The notes beneath the pieces were generated by a model that was not told the origin of the DNA, did not search any database, and saw only the letters and a program-made list of their open reading frames with translations. Shown here piece by piece: positions 17,040 through 28,060 of a stretch of DNA of 47,105 nt. Made by a program: the position numbers and the translations under genes. The stretch comes from Deltaproteobacteria bacterium. Its GTDB lineage: Bacteria > Myxococcota_A > Polyangia > Haliangiales > Haliangiaceae. The first letter of the stretch is position 1. Each line of letters begins with the position of its first letter. The stretch is from contig JACCTC010000158.1 of NCBI GenBank assembly GCA_013812655.1, positions 1 through 47,105 of the forward strand, given 5' to 3'.

Positions 17040-17058
17040 GGGCTGTCATCCTTCACCC
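17040..17058. repeat. 19-bp direct repeat, copy 2
   Basis: Identical to 16343-16361. It contains the TGA stop of the glycosyltransferase gene, which suggests this is the original target sequence. Confidence 0.9.
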
Positions 17059-18666
17059 GCCGCCACCTTGTCGCGCAGCCGCGGCGGGGGCTTCCGCCGC
17101 GCGGTGCAGCCGCAACCACAGCCAGATGCCGAGCGCGAGCGCACCGACGAGGACGCCGAGAATCGCGAGGCCCGCACCGCGCGTATGCGGGGCGTCCTCG
17201 ATCCACAGCAGGATCCACCAGTCGAGACGTGCCCGCGGGTAGGTGTTCGCGAGGTTGACCTCGAGCGTCGTGTAGCGGCGCCACGGTGCGTCGGCCTGTG
17301 CGGCCTTCCAGTCGTCGCCGCGCGCGAGCGACTTCACGAGCCACCAGTGCCCGCGGATCGGCTGGAACGCGGGCGTCCACAGCAGCTGGTAGGTATCCTC
17401 GAAGCACGAGTCGCAGTGGCCGCGGCCCTTCGCCGGGATGTACGAGCCGGCGCGGTTTGGCGGGCCGAGCCACTGGTTCTTCGTATCGATCGAGATCCGA
17501 ATGAAGTGATCCCAGTAGAGGCTCGCCCCGAGCAGCTGCACGATGACGCCGGCCGTGACCACGCCGATCACGACGCCGCGCCGCCATCGCGAGGCGCTGC
17601 GATCGATGAACCACGCGAGCGGCACGAGCAGCACCGGGACCGCCCAGACGAAGAACCGTGGGCCCCACGCGTAGTCGCCGCTCCACGAGCGATACGTGCA
17701 GTACACGAGGAATACCGGCACCACCACCGCGAGCATCGCGAGCCCGAGCCGAGGCACCGCGCGCACGGCGGCCGGCAGCGCGAGCAGCGCGAGCACGAGC
17801 GGCGGCGAGTAGAGCAGCGCGCTCTTGTTCGGCGACAGCAGCATGCCCCACGCGCCGTCGAACACGCTGCCGCCGAAGTACATGTCGAGATATGGCTCGT
17901 AACCGGTGCGCGTGATCGACGACCACCGCAGGTAGTTGTAGACGAGCGCGATCACGAGCAACGGCACGCCGGTCACCGCCGCCCAGCCGATCACGCGTAC
18001 GAGCTCGGGCCACCGCCGGCGCAAGGTCCACACGATCACCGCGGCGGCGCCGAGGATCGCCGACGCGAACACGTACTTCGCGTTGAACAGGCAGCCCGCC
18101 CACACGCCGAGCCACAGCGCGTCCTTGCGGAGTGGCTCCTTGCAGACGCGGAGCACCTGGCGGAACAGGCCAAGGAAGCACGTCATCTGCAGGATCTCGG
18201 AGTACGGCATCCGGGCGTAGACCCAGGTCGTCGTCGCGCACGCGAGGATCGCGGTGCAGATGCTCGCGGTCCGCGGCCGGATCCCGAGATCGAGCAGCAG
18301 CAGGAACATCAGCACGCAGGTCAGCGCTCCGAGCGCGGCCGGTGCGAGGTGGGTCGCGAGCGGCCTCACGAGCACGTCGTGGCGCGGCGCGATCGCGTGC
18401 GTGACCTGGGCGACGACCGCGCCGGGCACGTGGACCGCCGACGGGCCGATCGGCGCGATGCCGTAGTACTTGCCACCGCGCCCCGCCGGGATGTCCTCGG
18501 GCCATCGCGTGGTGATGTCGATCGCGCGGTGATCGACGATCCGGTTCGCGACCTCCCACATCCCACGGGCATCGCCCCACGCCGGCTCGCGGCTCGACGT
18601 CACCAGGTACAGCGCGAACACCGCGAGAAAGATCGCGAGGCTCCAGCGGGTTGCCCCGGTAATCAC
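17053..18666 (-). CDS. Polytopic membrane glycosyltransferase-like protein (GT-C type)
   Basis: 537 aa with about 11-12 hydrophobic segments, starting WSLAIFLAVFALYLVTSS. An Asp/Glu-containing first loop follows (SSREPAWGDARGMWEVANRI), as in GT-C enzymes of the PMT/ArnT/GT39 kind that transfer a sugar from a polyprenyl-phosphate donor on the periplasmic side. Other marks: ATTTWVYARMPYSEILQ and YRSWSGDYAWGPRFFVWAVP. A large soluble loop lies near residues 410-480 (GRGHCDSCFEDTYQLLW). The specific donor and acceptor are unknown. GTG start, 10 nt after the preceding gene. It probably belongs with the methyltransferases beyond the vapBC insertion. Confidence 0.75.
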   Translation of the reverse strand: MITGATRWSLAIFLAVFALYLVTSSREPAWGDARGMWEVANRIVDHRAIDITTRWPEDIPAGRGGKYYGIAPIGPSAVHVPGAVVAQVTHAIAPRHDVLVRPLATHLAPAALGALTCVLMFLLLLDLGIRPRTASICTAILACATTTWVYARMPYSEILQMTCFLGLFRQVLRVCKEPLRKDALWLGVWAGCLFNAKYVFASAILGAAAVIVWTLRRRWPELVRVIGWAAVTGVPLLVIALVYNYLRWSSITRTGYEPYLDMYFGGSVFDGAWGMLLSPNKSALLYSPPLVLALLALPAAVRAVPRLGLAMLAVVVPVFLVYCTYRSWSGDYAWGPRFFVWAVPVLLVPLAWFIDRSASRWRRGVVIGVVTAGVIVQLLGASLYWDHFIRISIDTKNQWLGPPNRAGSYIPAKGRGHCDSCFEDTYQLLWTPAFQPIRGHWWLVKSLARGDDWKAAQADAPWRRYTTLEVNLANTYPRARLDWWILLWIEDAPHTRGAGLAILGVLVGALALGIWLWLRLHRAAEAPAAAARQGGGG

Positions 18667-18676
18667 CCGCGCATGA

Positions 18677-19342
18677 TCACATCAGGGCGATGGGCTTGGC
18701 CACCTTCGCTACCGACTCGTCGCGCGCCGGCAGGATGATCACGTAGCTGCCCGGGCCGCGCGCCCACACGATCACGCGGTCCGGCGATGCGCGCCCGAGC
18801 AGCGGAAACCAGTCCTCGCGCCGCACCATCGCCATCGGCGCGACGATCTCGGGGACCACGAGGTCGAGCTCGAGGACGCCGCCGCCGAGCTCGGCCGCGA
18901 GCGACTGCGCGTACGACAGCTCCTCGAGCGGCCACCGCGGATACAGATCGTTGTGGAGGGCGCCGCCGTAGACGATGACGGTCCGGCCCTGGCGCACGAG
19001 GGCGCGGGTCGAGTCGTGGAGCTTCTCGGTGACGAGCAGCAGGAGCCGCAGGAAGTCGACGTGGCCGCGGCCATCGAGGACCGAGCTGTGCTCGATGCAG
19101 GTCATCGGCAGCCCGTGGGTCTCCATCTTGAGCTTCCGGGTCGTCGTGATCAGCTGCGCGAGATCGCCCTGGGTGCTGTGCGGGCGACCGGTGACCGCCG
19201 CGACCTGCACCGTGACCTGGTCGGTCGCCGTCGACCGGCAGCTATCCTCGAGCCACGCCTCGACGACCATGTGCTGCGCCCGCGGCTCGAGCAGCCCGAC
19301 GATCTCCGTCGAGAATCGCGCGAGCGGAGACTGCCGGATCAC
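18677..19342 (-). CDS. C-terminal part of an interrupted lipoprotein, possibly TIKI/ChaN-like
   Basis: 221 aa from GTG 19342, but homology-like sequence continues upstream in the same frame (VQVYAVGEYHPTRNS) to an in-frame TGA at 19393-19391, beyond which a lipoprotein signal peptide sits in the same frame. The GE-x-H motif upstream of the GTG and YGGALHND in the body (residues about 125-132) resemble the metal-binding motifs of the ChaN/EreA/TIKI fold; this family call is tentative. Starting at 19342 would lose the first motif and the export signal. A single TGG-to-TGA change (ESW-GVQ) would explain the break. The gene is therefore either a recent pseudogene or affected by a sequence error. 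Confidence 0.6.
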   Translation of the reverse strand: MIRQSPLARFSTEIVGLLEPRAQHMVVEAWLEDSCRSTATDQVTVQVAAVTGRPHSTQGDLAQLITTTRKLKMETHGLPMTCIEHSSVLDGRGHVDFLRLLLLVTEKLHDSTRALVRQGRTVIVYGGALHNDLYPRWPLEELSYAQSLAAELGGGVLELDLVVPEIVAPMAMVRREDWFPLLGRASPDRVIVWARGPGSYVIILPARDESVAKVAKPIALM

Positions 19343-19390
19343 CGAGTTGCGCGTCGGATGGTACTCGCCGACCGCGTAGACCTGGACCCC

Positions 19391-19522
19391 TCACGATTCC
19401 TCCCGGCGCAGGATCGCGCGGACTGCCTCGACGGTGTCGCGATACTCGCGGTGCGGGATGTCGTCGACGGGATCGTAGACCGTGCACGCCCCGAGTAGCA
19501 CGACGACGATCGCGAGATGCAT
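19391..19522 (-). CDS. N-terminal lipoprotein fragment, separated by in-frame TGA
   Basis: 43 codons: a signal peptide and lipobox MHLAIVVVLLGAC, then TVYDPVDDIPHREYRDTVEA and RREES before TGA. The next open frame (18677-19342) continues in the same phase. The two pieces most likely formed one gene of about 281 codons (19522 to 18677). As a stand-alone product it would be a 43-aa lipopeptide. It lies 40 bp after the DUF2279-like gene and is probably in the same operon. Confidence 0.5.
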   Translation of the reverse strand: MHLAIVVVLLGACTVYDPVDDIPHREYRDTVEAVRAILRREES

Positions 19523-19562
19523 CGACCCCTGGACACCACTCGCCGCCCGCGGTTTCGCAGAT

Positions 19563-20693
19563 CTACTGCTCGTCGGGAACTTCGCCGCCGGGGATCGCGT
19601 GGTGGGTCGCGGCACGCAGCGTCGTGTAGGGGACGCTGAAGACCTCGAGCACGCCATGCGCGAACTTGCGTCCGCCCTCGGAGCGCCCCCGCAGCAGGGT
19701 GTCGAACACGCCCTGGACGTTGAGGCTGAGGCCGACGAACAGGTTGCGCTCCTTGTCGAAGTCACAGAGCTCGCCGGTCTCCATGCACATCGTCGGGTTC
19801 GGCTTGTAGAGCGGATCGGGCTTGTAGCCGCGGGTCTCGAAGCCGAGCGTGACGTCGACGTAGCGCGACCACCCTCCATATCGCCACGTCCGCAGCGGCG
19901 CGATCGCGCCGAGGTGAAACGCGAGGTGATAGGTCTGCCCCGAGTAGTCCTCGGCGATGTCGAGGTCGCCCTTGTCGGCGAGCCGATCGCGATAGGCCGG
20001 GCTCGGCACGTACTCGACCCGCAGATCGACGGCCTCGTCGACACCCGGCCACACCGACTGCGCGAAGGCGAGCCCGGCGCCGAGCGTGTTGAACACGAAG
20101 TCGCCCTGCGAGAACGTGTACGACGTGCCGTCGCGGATCTCGACGCCGAGGAACAGCGCCTCCGACAGCCCGGTCCCGATGATCGCGGACGTCAGCCGAT
20201 CGTAGCCGCCCCACTGGTAGAGGATCTCGGTGCCCCAGCGCGCGAGCGCGAGCGTCGCCCAGGCGTGGCCCATCTTGTCCGAGCCGCCGGCGTAGCCGCG
20301 CGTCCCGAACCAGCCCTCCTCTTTCCAGATCTTCCAGCTGCCGTCCTTCTTGGGATCGGCCCACTTGAACGTCGGACAGTCATCGCCGGCACGCGGGCAG
20401 TCCTTGCGGTACCAGGCGATATAGGTCCAGCCCATGAAGCCGGCATAGAGCCCCGCAAGGGTCAGCGACGCAGCGAGCTTGTTGCGATTTGCGGCGACCG
20501 GTTCGGCACGCGGCTTGACCGCAACCACATTGGTTGGACCAAGATCGATCCAGGGGGAACTGCCTGACGCCTGGGTCGCGCCATCCCGATCATGGGGTGC
20601 CCACTCCGTTACGCGGGGGTTTGCCCCCACCGGGTAGCGCAACCACGCGATCACCAATACGGCGGCGACCAGCCTGCGCACCTTCCGGCTCAT
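19563..20693 (-). CDS. DUF2279 (YfiM-like) envelope protein
   Basis: 376 aa from the ATG at 20693, which starts a signal peptide (RKVRRLVAAVLVIAWLRYPVG). The upstream extension of the frame lacks signal character and is rejected. The conserved part has GYAGGSDKMGHAWATLALARW, ALFLGVEIRDGTSYTFSQGD and FVFNTLGAGLAFAQ, the KxGH...EhxD...D-x-x-x-N-x-x-G pattern of DUF2279 proteins. These are predicted periplasmic or outer-membrane, distantly PAP2-like. The C-terminal half is rich in aromatic alternating strands (WSRYVDVTLGFETRGYKP), suggesting a beta structure in the outer membrane. Function unknown. Confidence 0.8.
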   Translation of the reverse strand: MSRKVRRLVAAVLVIAWLRYPVGANPRVTEWAPHDRDGATQASGSSPWIDLGPTNVVAVKPRAEPVAANRNKLAASLTLAGLYAGFMGWTYIAWYRKDCPRAGDDCPTFKWADPKKDGSWKIWKEEGWFGTRGYAGGSDKMGHAWATLALARWGTEILYQWGGYDRLTSAIIGTGLSEALFLGVEIRDGTSYTFSQGDFVFNTLGAGLAFAQSVWPGVDEAVDLRVEYVPSPAYRDRLADKGDLDIAEDYSGQTYHLAFHLGAIAPLRTWRYGGWSRYVDVTLGFETRGYKPDPLYKPNPTMCMETGELCDFDKERNLFVGLSLNVQGVFDTLLRGRSEGGRKFAHGVLEVFSVPYTTLRAATHHAIPGGEVPDEQ

Positions 20694-20965
20694 CTCATGA
20701 GGGGTGGGTGAAAACAAGCGGCACCTACTCAAGATCCTGAGGGTCCGTGCACCGGTCACGGACAATGTGGCAACGTGCGTCAAGCAACTTGAGTTGAGCC
20801 GCGAACCATAATAGTTTGCTGGCATTATCAAGGCGCTCGGCCGGTGGGCCGTGTGTCTCTTCGCTGCTCTCTTGCGCCTACTTGTTTACTTACCTTGAAG
20901 CCTGAACTGATCAGTCATTTGCTCGCCAGCCATGGCGCGTGGTTCGCACCTGCACGAGGCCGCGC
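20694..20965. other. 272-bp divergent promoter region
   Basis: It separates the minus-strand envelope cassette from the plus-strand GT2 operon and is locally A+T-richer than its surroundings. Possible elements are TTGAGC (20794-20799) and CATTAT (20823-20828) on the plus strand, and TTGACG near 20785-20780 on the minus strand, but no well-spaced pair was found. It has a run of short hyphenated palindromes around CAACTTGAGTTG (20786-20797). Confidence 0.45.
20786..20797. promoter_or_regulatory. Palindrome CAACTTGAGTTG in divergent region
   Basis: An imperfect 12-bp palindrome (CAACT-TG-AGTTG, arms perfect) midway between divergent operons. It could be a regulator binding site. Position and symmetry are the only evidence. 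Confidence 0.3.
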
Positions 20966-22291
20966 ATGACGAATCACACGCTCTGGGTGATCGTGCACTG
21001 CTTGGCCGTCGTGGTTTTTGTGAACCGCTACGTCGCAGGCATGATCTTGAGGGGCGTTCGCGGCAAGAAATGGGATGAGGCTCGCGACGACTTCGAGCCT
21101 ACCGTGACTGCCGTGATCCCGATGTTCAACGAGGGCACCGCGATCAAGGAGACGCTGCAGAGCATCCTCGATTCCGCGTACCCGCACGCGAAGCTCAAGG
21201 TCATCTGCATCGACGACCGCTCGAGCGATGACAGCTACGACCACGCTCACGAGGTAGCGCGTGCGTCGGGTGGTCGGCTGACGATCATCCGCAACCGCAC
21301 GAACATGGGCAAGCGTCGCTCGATCATCCGCGCGGTCCGCGAGTCCGAGAGCGAGATCATCGTCTCGGTCGACTCCGACGTGGTTGTCGACAAGGACGCC
21401 ATCCGCCAGCTCGTGCGCCGGTTCACCAGCGACAAGATCGCGGCCGTCGGCGGCTGGGTCGACGTCCGCAACAAGCACGAGAACTGGCTCACCCGCATGC
21501 AGGTGGTGAAGTACTGGTACTCCTACTACTTCATGAAGAACCTCGAGTGGGGGTTCCGTCGGGTCATGTGCCTCTCCGGCTGCTTGACCGCCTACCGCCG
21601 CAAGGTCCTCGTCGATCTCGAGCCCGTGCTCTCGGAGCGTTCGGTGCTCGGCGTCCCGATCAAGTACGGCGAAGATCGCTTCCTGACCCGCCAGATCGTC
21701 AAGGCTGGCTATTTGACCACCATGACGCTCACCGCGCGCTGCCAGACCTTCGTGCCGAGCACGCTGTCTGGCTACTTCTCGCAGCAGCTGCGGTGGCGCC
21801 GCTCGAACATCGTCGACTACGCCGGTGGATTCAGCCACGTCTGGCGTCTCAACCCGGTCCTCGCGATTCACTTCTTCTCGCTGTTCGCGCTGTTGCTCGT
21901 CTATCCGGTCGCGGTCGTCCGCACGCTGGCCGCTGGCAAGTTCTTCGGCGCGATGACGCTGCACCTCGCGGTCGTCGTGCTGTTCGGCCTTCTCTATCGC
22001 TACCGCACCCGCAAGCTGCCGAAGGCGGAGCGCGTCGGCGTCTTCGCGTTCTGCCCGCTGACGTTCCTGATGCCGGTCACGTACGCGCTGCTGACGCCGC
22101 TCGCGCTGTTCACGCTCGACACCGCGAACTGGGAGACCCGCAACCACGAGGACACGCTGCCCGAGCAGGTGCCCGAGCCGGTCCTGGCTCCGGTCGTCAG
22201 CACCGAGGTCCTCGTCGGTGAAGCGGCATACGCGTCGATCACGGAAACGTCGCGTCGCCGCCGTTCTCACGCCCAGCTTCCCGCTGCCTAG
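20966..22291 (+). CDS. Processive family 2 glycosyltransferase (hyaluronan/chitin/NodC-like synthase)
   Basis: 441 aa, start ATG 20966 with GAGG 6 nt upstream. An N-terminal membrane helix is followed by a GT-A domain: IPMFNEG (50-56), IDDRSSDDS (82-90), DXD in VSVDSDVVV (133-141), the acceptor/base motif GEDRFLTR (235-242) and the processivity motif QQLRWRRS (273-280). Three to four C-terminal membrane helices form the export channel. This is the architecture of HasA/NodC/chitin synthases that polymerise and extrude a polysaccharide from UDP-sugars. The product is unknown. It is followed in the same direction by a membrane-fusion-like gene 17 nt downstream. Confidence 0.93.
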   Translation: MTNHTLWVIVHCLAVVVFVNRYVAGMILRGVRGKKWDEARDDFEPTVTAVIPMFNEGTAIKETLQSILDSAYPHAKLKVICIDDRSSDDSYDHAHEVARASGGRLTIIRNRTNMGKRRSIIRAVRESESEIIVSVDSDVVVDKDAIRQLVRRFTSDKIAAVGGWVDVRNKHENWLTRMQVVKYWYSYYFMKNLEWGFRRVMCLSGCLTAYRRKVLVDLEPVLSERSVLGVPIKYGEDRFLTRQIVKAGYLTTMTLTARCQTFVPSTLSGYFSQQLRWRRSNIVDYAGGFSHVWRLNPVLAIHFFSLFALLLVYPVAVVRTLAAGKFFGAMTLHLAVVVLFGLLYRYRTRKLPKAERVGVFAFCPLTFLMPVTYALLTPLALFTLDTANWETRNHEDTLPEQVPEPVLAPVVSTEVLVGEAAYASITETSRRRRSHAQLPAA

Positions 22292-22308
22292 TGTAAGAGA
22301 ACGTGCAA

Positions 22309-23115
22309 ATGGAAGCTCGCCCGCAGTCGGCTCGCAGCCAGCCCAGGTTCTGGGTCGCGCTGCAGCCCACGATCGTCCGGCTCTACAAGGTCGCCGGGCT
22401 CATCGCGTTGACCGCGATCCTGGTCGGCCTGATCGGATTCCTGGTCGTCAACATCTTCTACTTCTTCGATCACAGCTGGGTGCGGCCGGTCGTGCTGTCG
22501 CCGACGCATCAGAAGGTCGTCGAAGCCTCGACGCAGCTCGCCGATTCCAAGCTGCGCGCCGCCGAGCTGATGAGTGAGAAGTTCGCGATCGAGGCGCAGC
22601 TCTCCGAGATCGACCGCACGGTTGCCGCCGACGAACGGTTCATCGCCGAAGTCGGGGCCCAGGCGGATCACCCGAAGAGCCCCGAGCAGTGGTTGTTTCG
22701 CCGCGAGCTCGAGAAGGCGAAGCTCGACAAGGACAATTCGATCGGCCGGCGCGCGCCGCTCGGCCAGCGCCTCGAGAGCATCAAGCTGCGGATGGAAGAT
22801 CAGGACAAGGTCGTTCGCCGCCTCGCGCAGTCGCCGTACCTCCGCGCGATCGATCAGCGTGTCGTGCTCGCGTTCGTGCCGTACACCAATCTGAGGAACG
22901 TCAAGCTCGGCACCAAGCTGTACGGCTGCGCGTGGGGCCTGATCGCGTGCAAGACCGTCGGCAAGGTCACCGCGGTTCTCGACGGTGAGGTCACCGATAT
23001 CCATCCGCACGACGAGACCGTGCAGCGTGGCGTGATGGTCGAGATCGACGTCGCATCGTCGGCTGCGGGTGACAGCGTGCTGTTCGCCGGCAGCAAGCCG
23101 CTCTGGCTGTTCTGA
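22309..23115 (+). CDS. Single-span membrane protein with long coiled coil, membrane-fusion-like
   Basis: 268 aa, start ATG 22309 preceded by AAGAGA. A cytoplasmic basic N terminus, one membrane helix (LIALTAILVGLIGFLVVNIFYF, about 31-52), a long helical coiled coil (about 70-185, KVVEASTQLADSKLRAAELM...LESIKLRMEDQDKVVRRL) and a C-terminal beta-rich piece (VLAFVPYTNLRNVKLGTKLYGC...VGKVTAVLDGEVTDIHP...VEIDV) like the barrel of HlyD/Alg44-type proteins. It probably acts with the GT2 enzyme in polysaccharide export across the periplasm. The N-terminal lipoyl strand of true HlyD proteins is not evident. Confidence 0.8.
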   Translation: MEARPQSARSQPRFWVALQPTIVRLYKVAGLIALTAILVGLIGFLVVNIFYFFDHSWVRPVVLSPTHQKVVEASTQLADSKLRAAELMSEKFAIEAQLSEIDRTVAADERFIAEVGAQADHPKSPEQWLFRRELEKAKLDKDNSIGRRAPLGQRLESIKLRMEDQDKVVRRLAQSPYLRAIDQRVVLAFVPYTNLRNVKLGTKLYGCAWGLIACKTVGKVTAVLDGEVTDIHPHDETVQRGVMVEIDVASSAAGDSVLFAGSKPLWLF

Positions 23116-23188
23116 GTTCCATCGCCGCGCGCGCGTCAGCGTTTCGCTCATCGCACGCGAGGCTGATCGAAACTGCATACGATCTCGA

Positions 23189-23363
23189 ATGCTTGAGCTC
23201 CTCTCGGAAGCGCTCTCGCACACATGTAGGGCCACTAAATCTGCCTCGAAGATCGATCGCGATCGTAGGAACGGTCGCGGTCGCTCCTGTACGATGGGAA
23301 ACGAGTGGGAACAGGCGCGTCTGTGCTGCCTGGGCGGGACGTTTCGTTGGAAGGACGAGCGCG

Positions 23364-23374
<11 letters not shown>
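23189..23374 (+). CDS. Candidate 61-aa leader ORF overlapping the kinase start
   Basis: ATG 5 nt after a TACGAT box (23178-23183). The frame runs through the whole leader of the kinase gene and stops inside it (23374). The product is Arg/Cys-rich and has no recognisable feature. It could be a regulatory upstream ORF, but may be chance. A second TACGAT (23290-23295) could be the kinase promoter. Confidence 0.2.
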
Positions 23375-26885
<3,511 letters not shown>

Positions 26886-26908
26886 CGTTTTCGATTCAGG
26901 GGAGACTC

Positions 26909-28051
26909 ATGAGCTCACGGGTGATGATGATCACGCTCGGCATCGTGCTGAGCGCAGGGACAGTGTTCGCGCAAGCTCCGGCACCGGCTCCTGTGCCGGT
27001 TCCCGATGCGACGTCAGAGAAGACGGGTACCGATGCGACGCTAGAGAAGACGGGTACCAGCGAGTCCCTGACCGAGGGTGGCGATCAGCGGCCGTGGGCC
27101 GCGGGCGTCAGCATCGAGAACCAGCGCGCAGCGCTGGAGCTGTTCCGCGAGGGTAACCAGAACCACAACGACGGCATCTTCGTGAAGGCCGTCGAGCTGT
27201 ACCGCGCAGCGCTGAAACACTGGGACCACCCGGCGATCAACTACAACCTCGCACTGTCGCTGACGAACCTCGACCAGCCGATCGAGGTCGAGGCGAGCCT
27301 CCAGAAGGCGATCCGGTTTGGACCGGCGCCGCTCGAGAAGGGCAAGTTCGAGCACGCGAAGCAGTCGCTGCTGCTCATCGAGAAGCAGCTCGCGACGATC
27401 GAGGTCAGCTGTCAGAAGGAAGGCGCGCGGGTCTCGGTCGACAACAAGGAGATCTTCGTCGTCGAGCCAGGCAAGCCGAACGTCTACAAGGCGCGCGTCC
27501 GGATCGGCAAGCACACGTTCGTCGCCGAGAAGCCGGGCTACGCGACCGGCCTCGACGCCCCGTTCATCGGACCCGGCGAGACGTTTCGTATCGAGCTCAA
27601 GCTCTACACCGCCGAGGAACTGACCCGTTACAAGCGCCGCTGGGACTCGCGCTGGGTCCCGTTCGCCGTGATGGGTGGTGGCGTCGTCGCCGGCCTCGTT
27701 GGCGGTGCGTTCACGCTGTCCGCGCAGTCGAGCTACGACGAGTTAGATGCCGAGGTCGAGCGCTGCAACGACGAGACCGGGATGAATGGTGGCTGCGAGG
27801 CCACCTCGAACCTGACCGCGCTGCGCGACAGTGGTGACAGCAAGCGGACGTTCGGCTACGTGATGTACGGCGTCGCGGGCGCCGCGGTCGTCACCGGAGC
27901 AGTGCTGCTCTATCTCAATCGCTCGACCGCGTATCAGATCAGCTCCGACGAGTACCGTCGCGAGCAGCTCGAGCGCGATCGCCGCAAGGTCACGGTTACC
28001 CCGATCGTCGCGCCCACCATGGCCGGCGCGATGCTGCAGAGCAGCTTCTAG
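26909..28051 (+). CDS. TPR/PEGA-like envelope protein with C-terminal membrane helices
   Basis: 380 aa, ATG with GGGGAG upstream. Signal peptide (MMITLGIVLSAGTVFAQ), Pro/Ala linker, and a tandem 9-residue repeat (SEKTGTDAT / LEKTGTSES). Residues about 70-165 are TPR-like (AALELFREGNQNHNDGIF; HPAINYNLALSLTNL). Residues about 165-230 are a PEGA-like beta module (ATIEVSCQKEGARVSVDNKE...IGKHTFVAEKPGYAT). Two membrane helices are near 255-275 and 315-335. This TPR-PEGA-TM design recurs in myxobacteria next to Ser/Thr kinases, and the gene lies 23 nt after one, so it may be a substrate or partner (inference). Confidence 0.82.
   Translation: MSSRVMMITLGIVLSAGTVFAQAPAPAPVPVPDATSEKTGTDATLEKTGTSESLTEGGDQRPWAAGVSIENQRAALELFREGNQNHNDGIFVKAVELYRAALKHWDHPAINYNLALSLTNLDQPIEVEASLQKAIRFGPAPLEKGKFEHAKQSLLLIEKQLATIEVSCQKEGARVSVDNKEIFVVEPGKPNVYKARVRIGKHTFVAEKPGYATGLDAPFIGPGETFRIELKLYTAEELTRYKRRWDSRWVPFAVMGGGVVAGLVGGAFTLSAQSSYDELDAEVERCNDETGMNGGCEATSNLTALRDSGDSKRTFGYVMYGVAGAAVVTGAVLLYLNRSTAYQISSDEYRREQLERDRRKVTVTPIVAPTMAGAMLQSSF
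27005..27058. repeat. 27-bp tandem repeat, two copies
   Basis: Two adjacent copies of a 27-bp unit beginning GATGCGACG and ending GACGGGTACC, differing by two bases. They encode two 9-residue units in the linker of the TPR/PEGA-like protein. Confidence 0.85.
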
Positions 28052-28060
28052 GAGCTCGTC

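Larger units (their letters stand above)
16343..17058 (-). mobile_element. vapBC module inserted between 19-bp direct repeats
   Basis: The segment holds only the antitoxin and toxin genes and their promoter, and is bracketed by a perfect 19-bp direct repeat. The right copy contains the stop codon of the glycosyltransferase gene. The left copy lies just before the methyltransferase promoter. Removing one repeat plus the module would rejoin glycosyltransferase and methyltransferase about 40 nt apart. No transposase, integrase or terminal inverted repeat is present, so the mechanism of insertion is unknown (target duplication or short-homology recombination). Confidence 0.65.

Noticed and set aside
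16997..18580. Minus-strand open frame (527 codons) overlapping the membrane glycosyltransferase in another phase
   Set aside because: Arg/Pro-rich with no hydrophobic pattern. The other phase encodes clear membrane helices.
19391..19393. Selenocysteine codon (TGA) in the interrupted lipoprotein
   Set aside because: The sequence after the TGA includes an AGGTCT like the E. coli fdhF SECIS loop, but no stable stem at the right distance can be drawn, and Trp (one base change) fits the context better.
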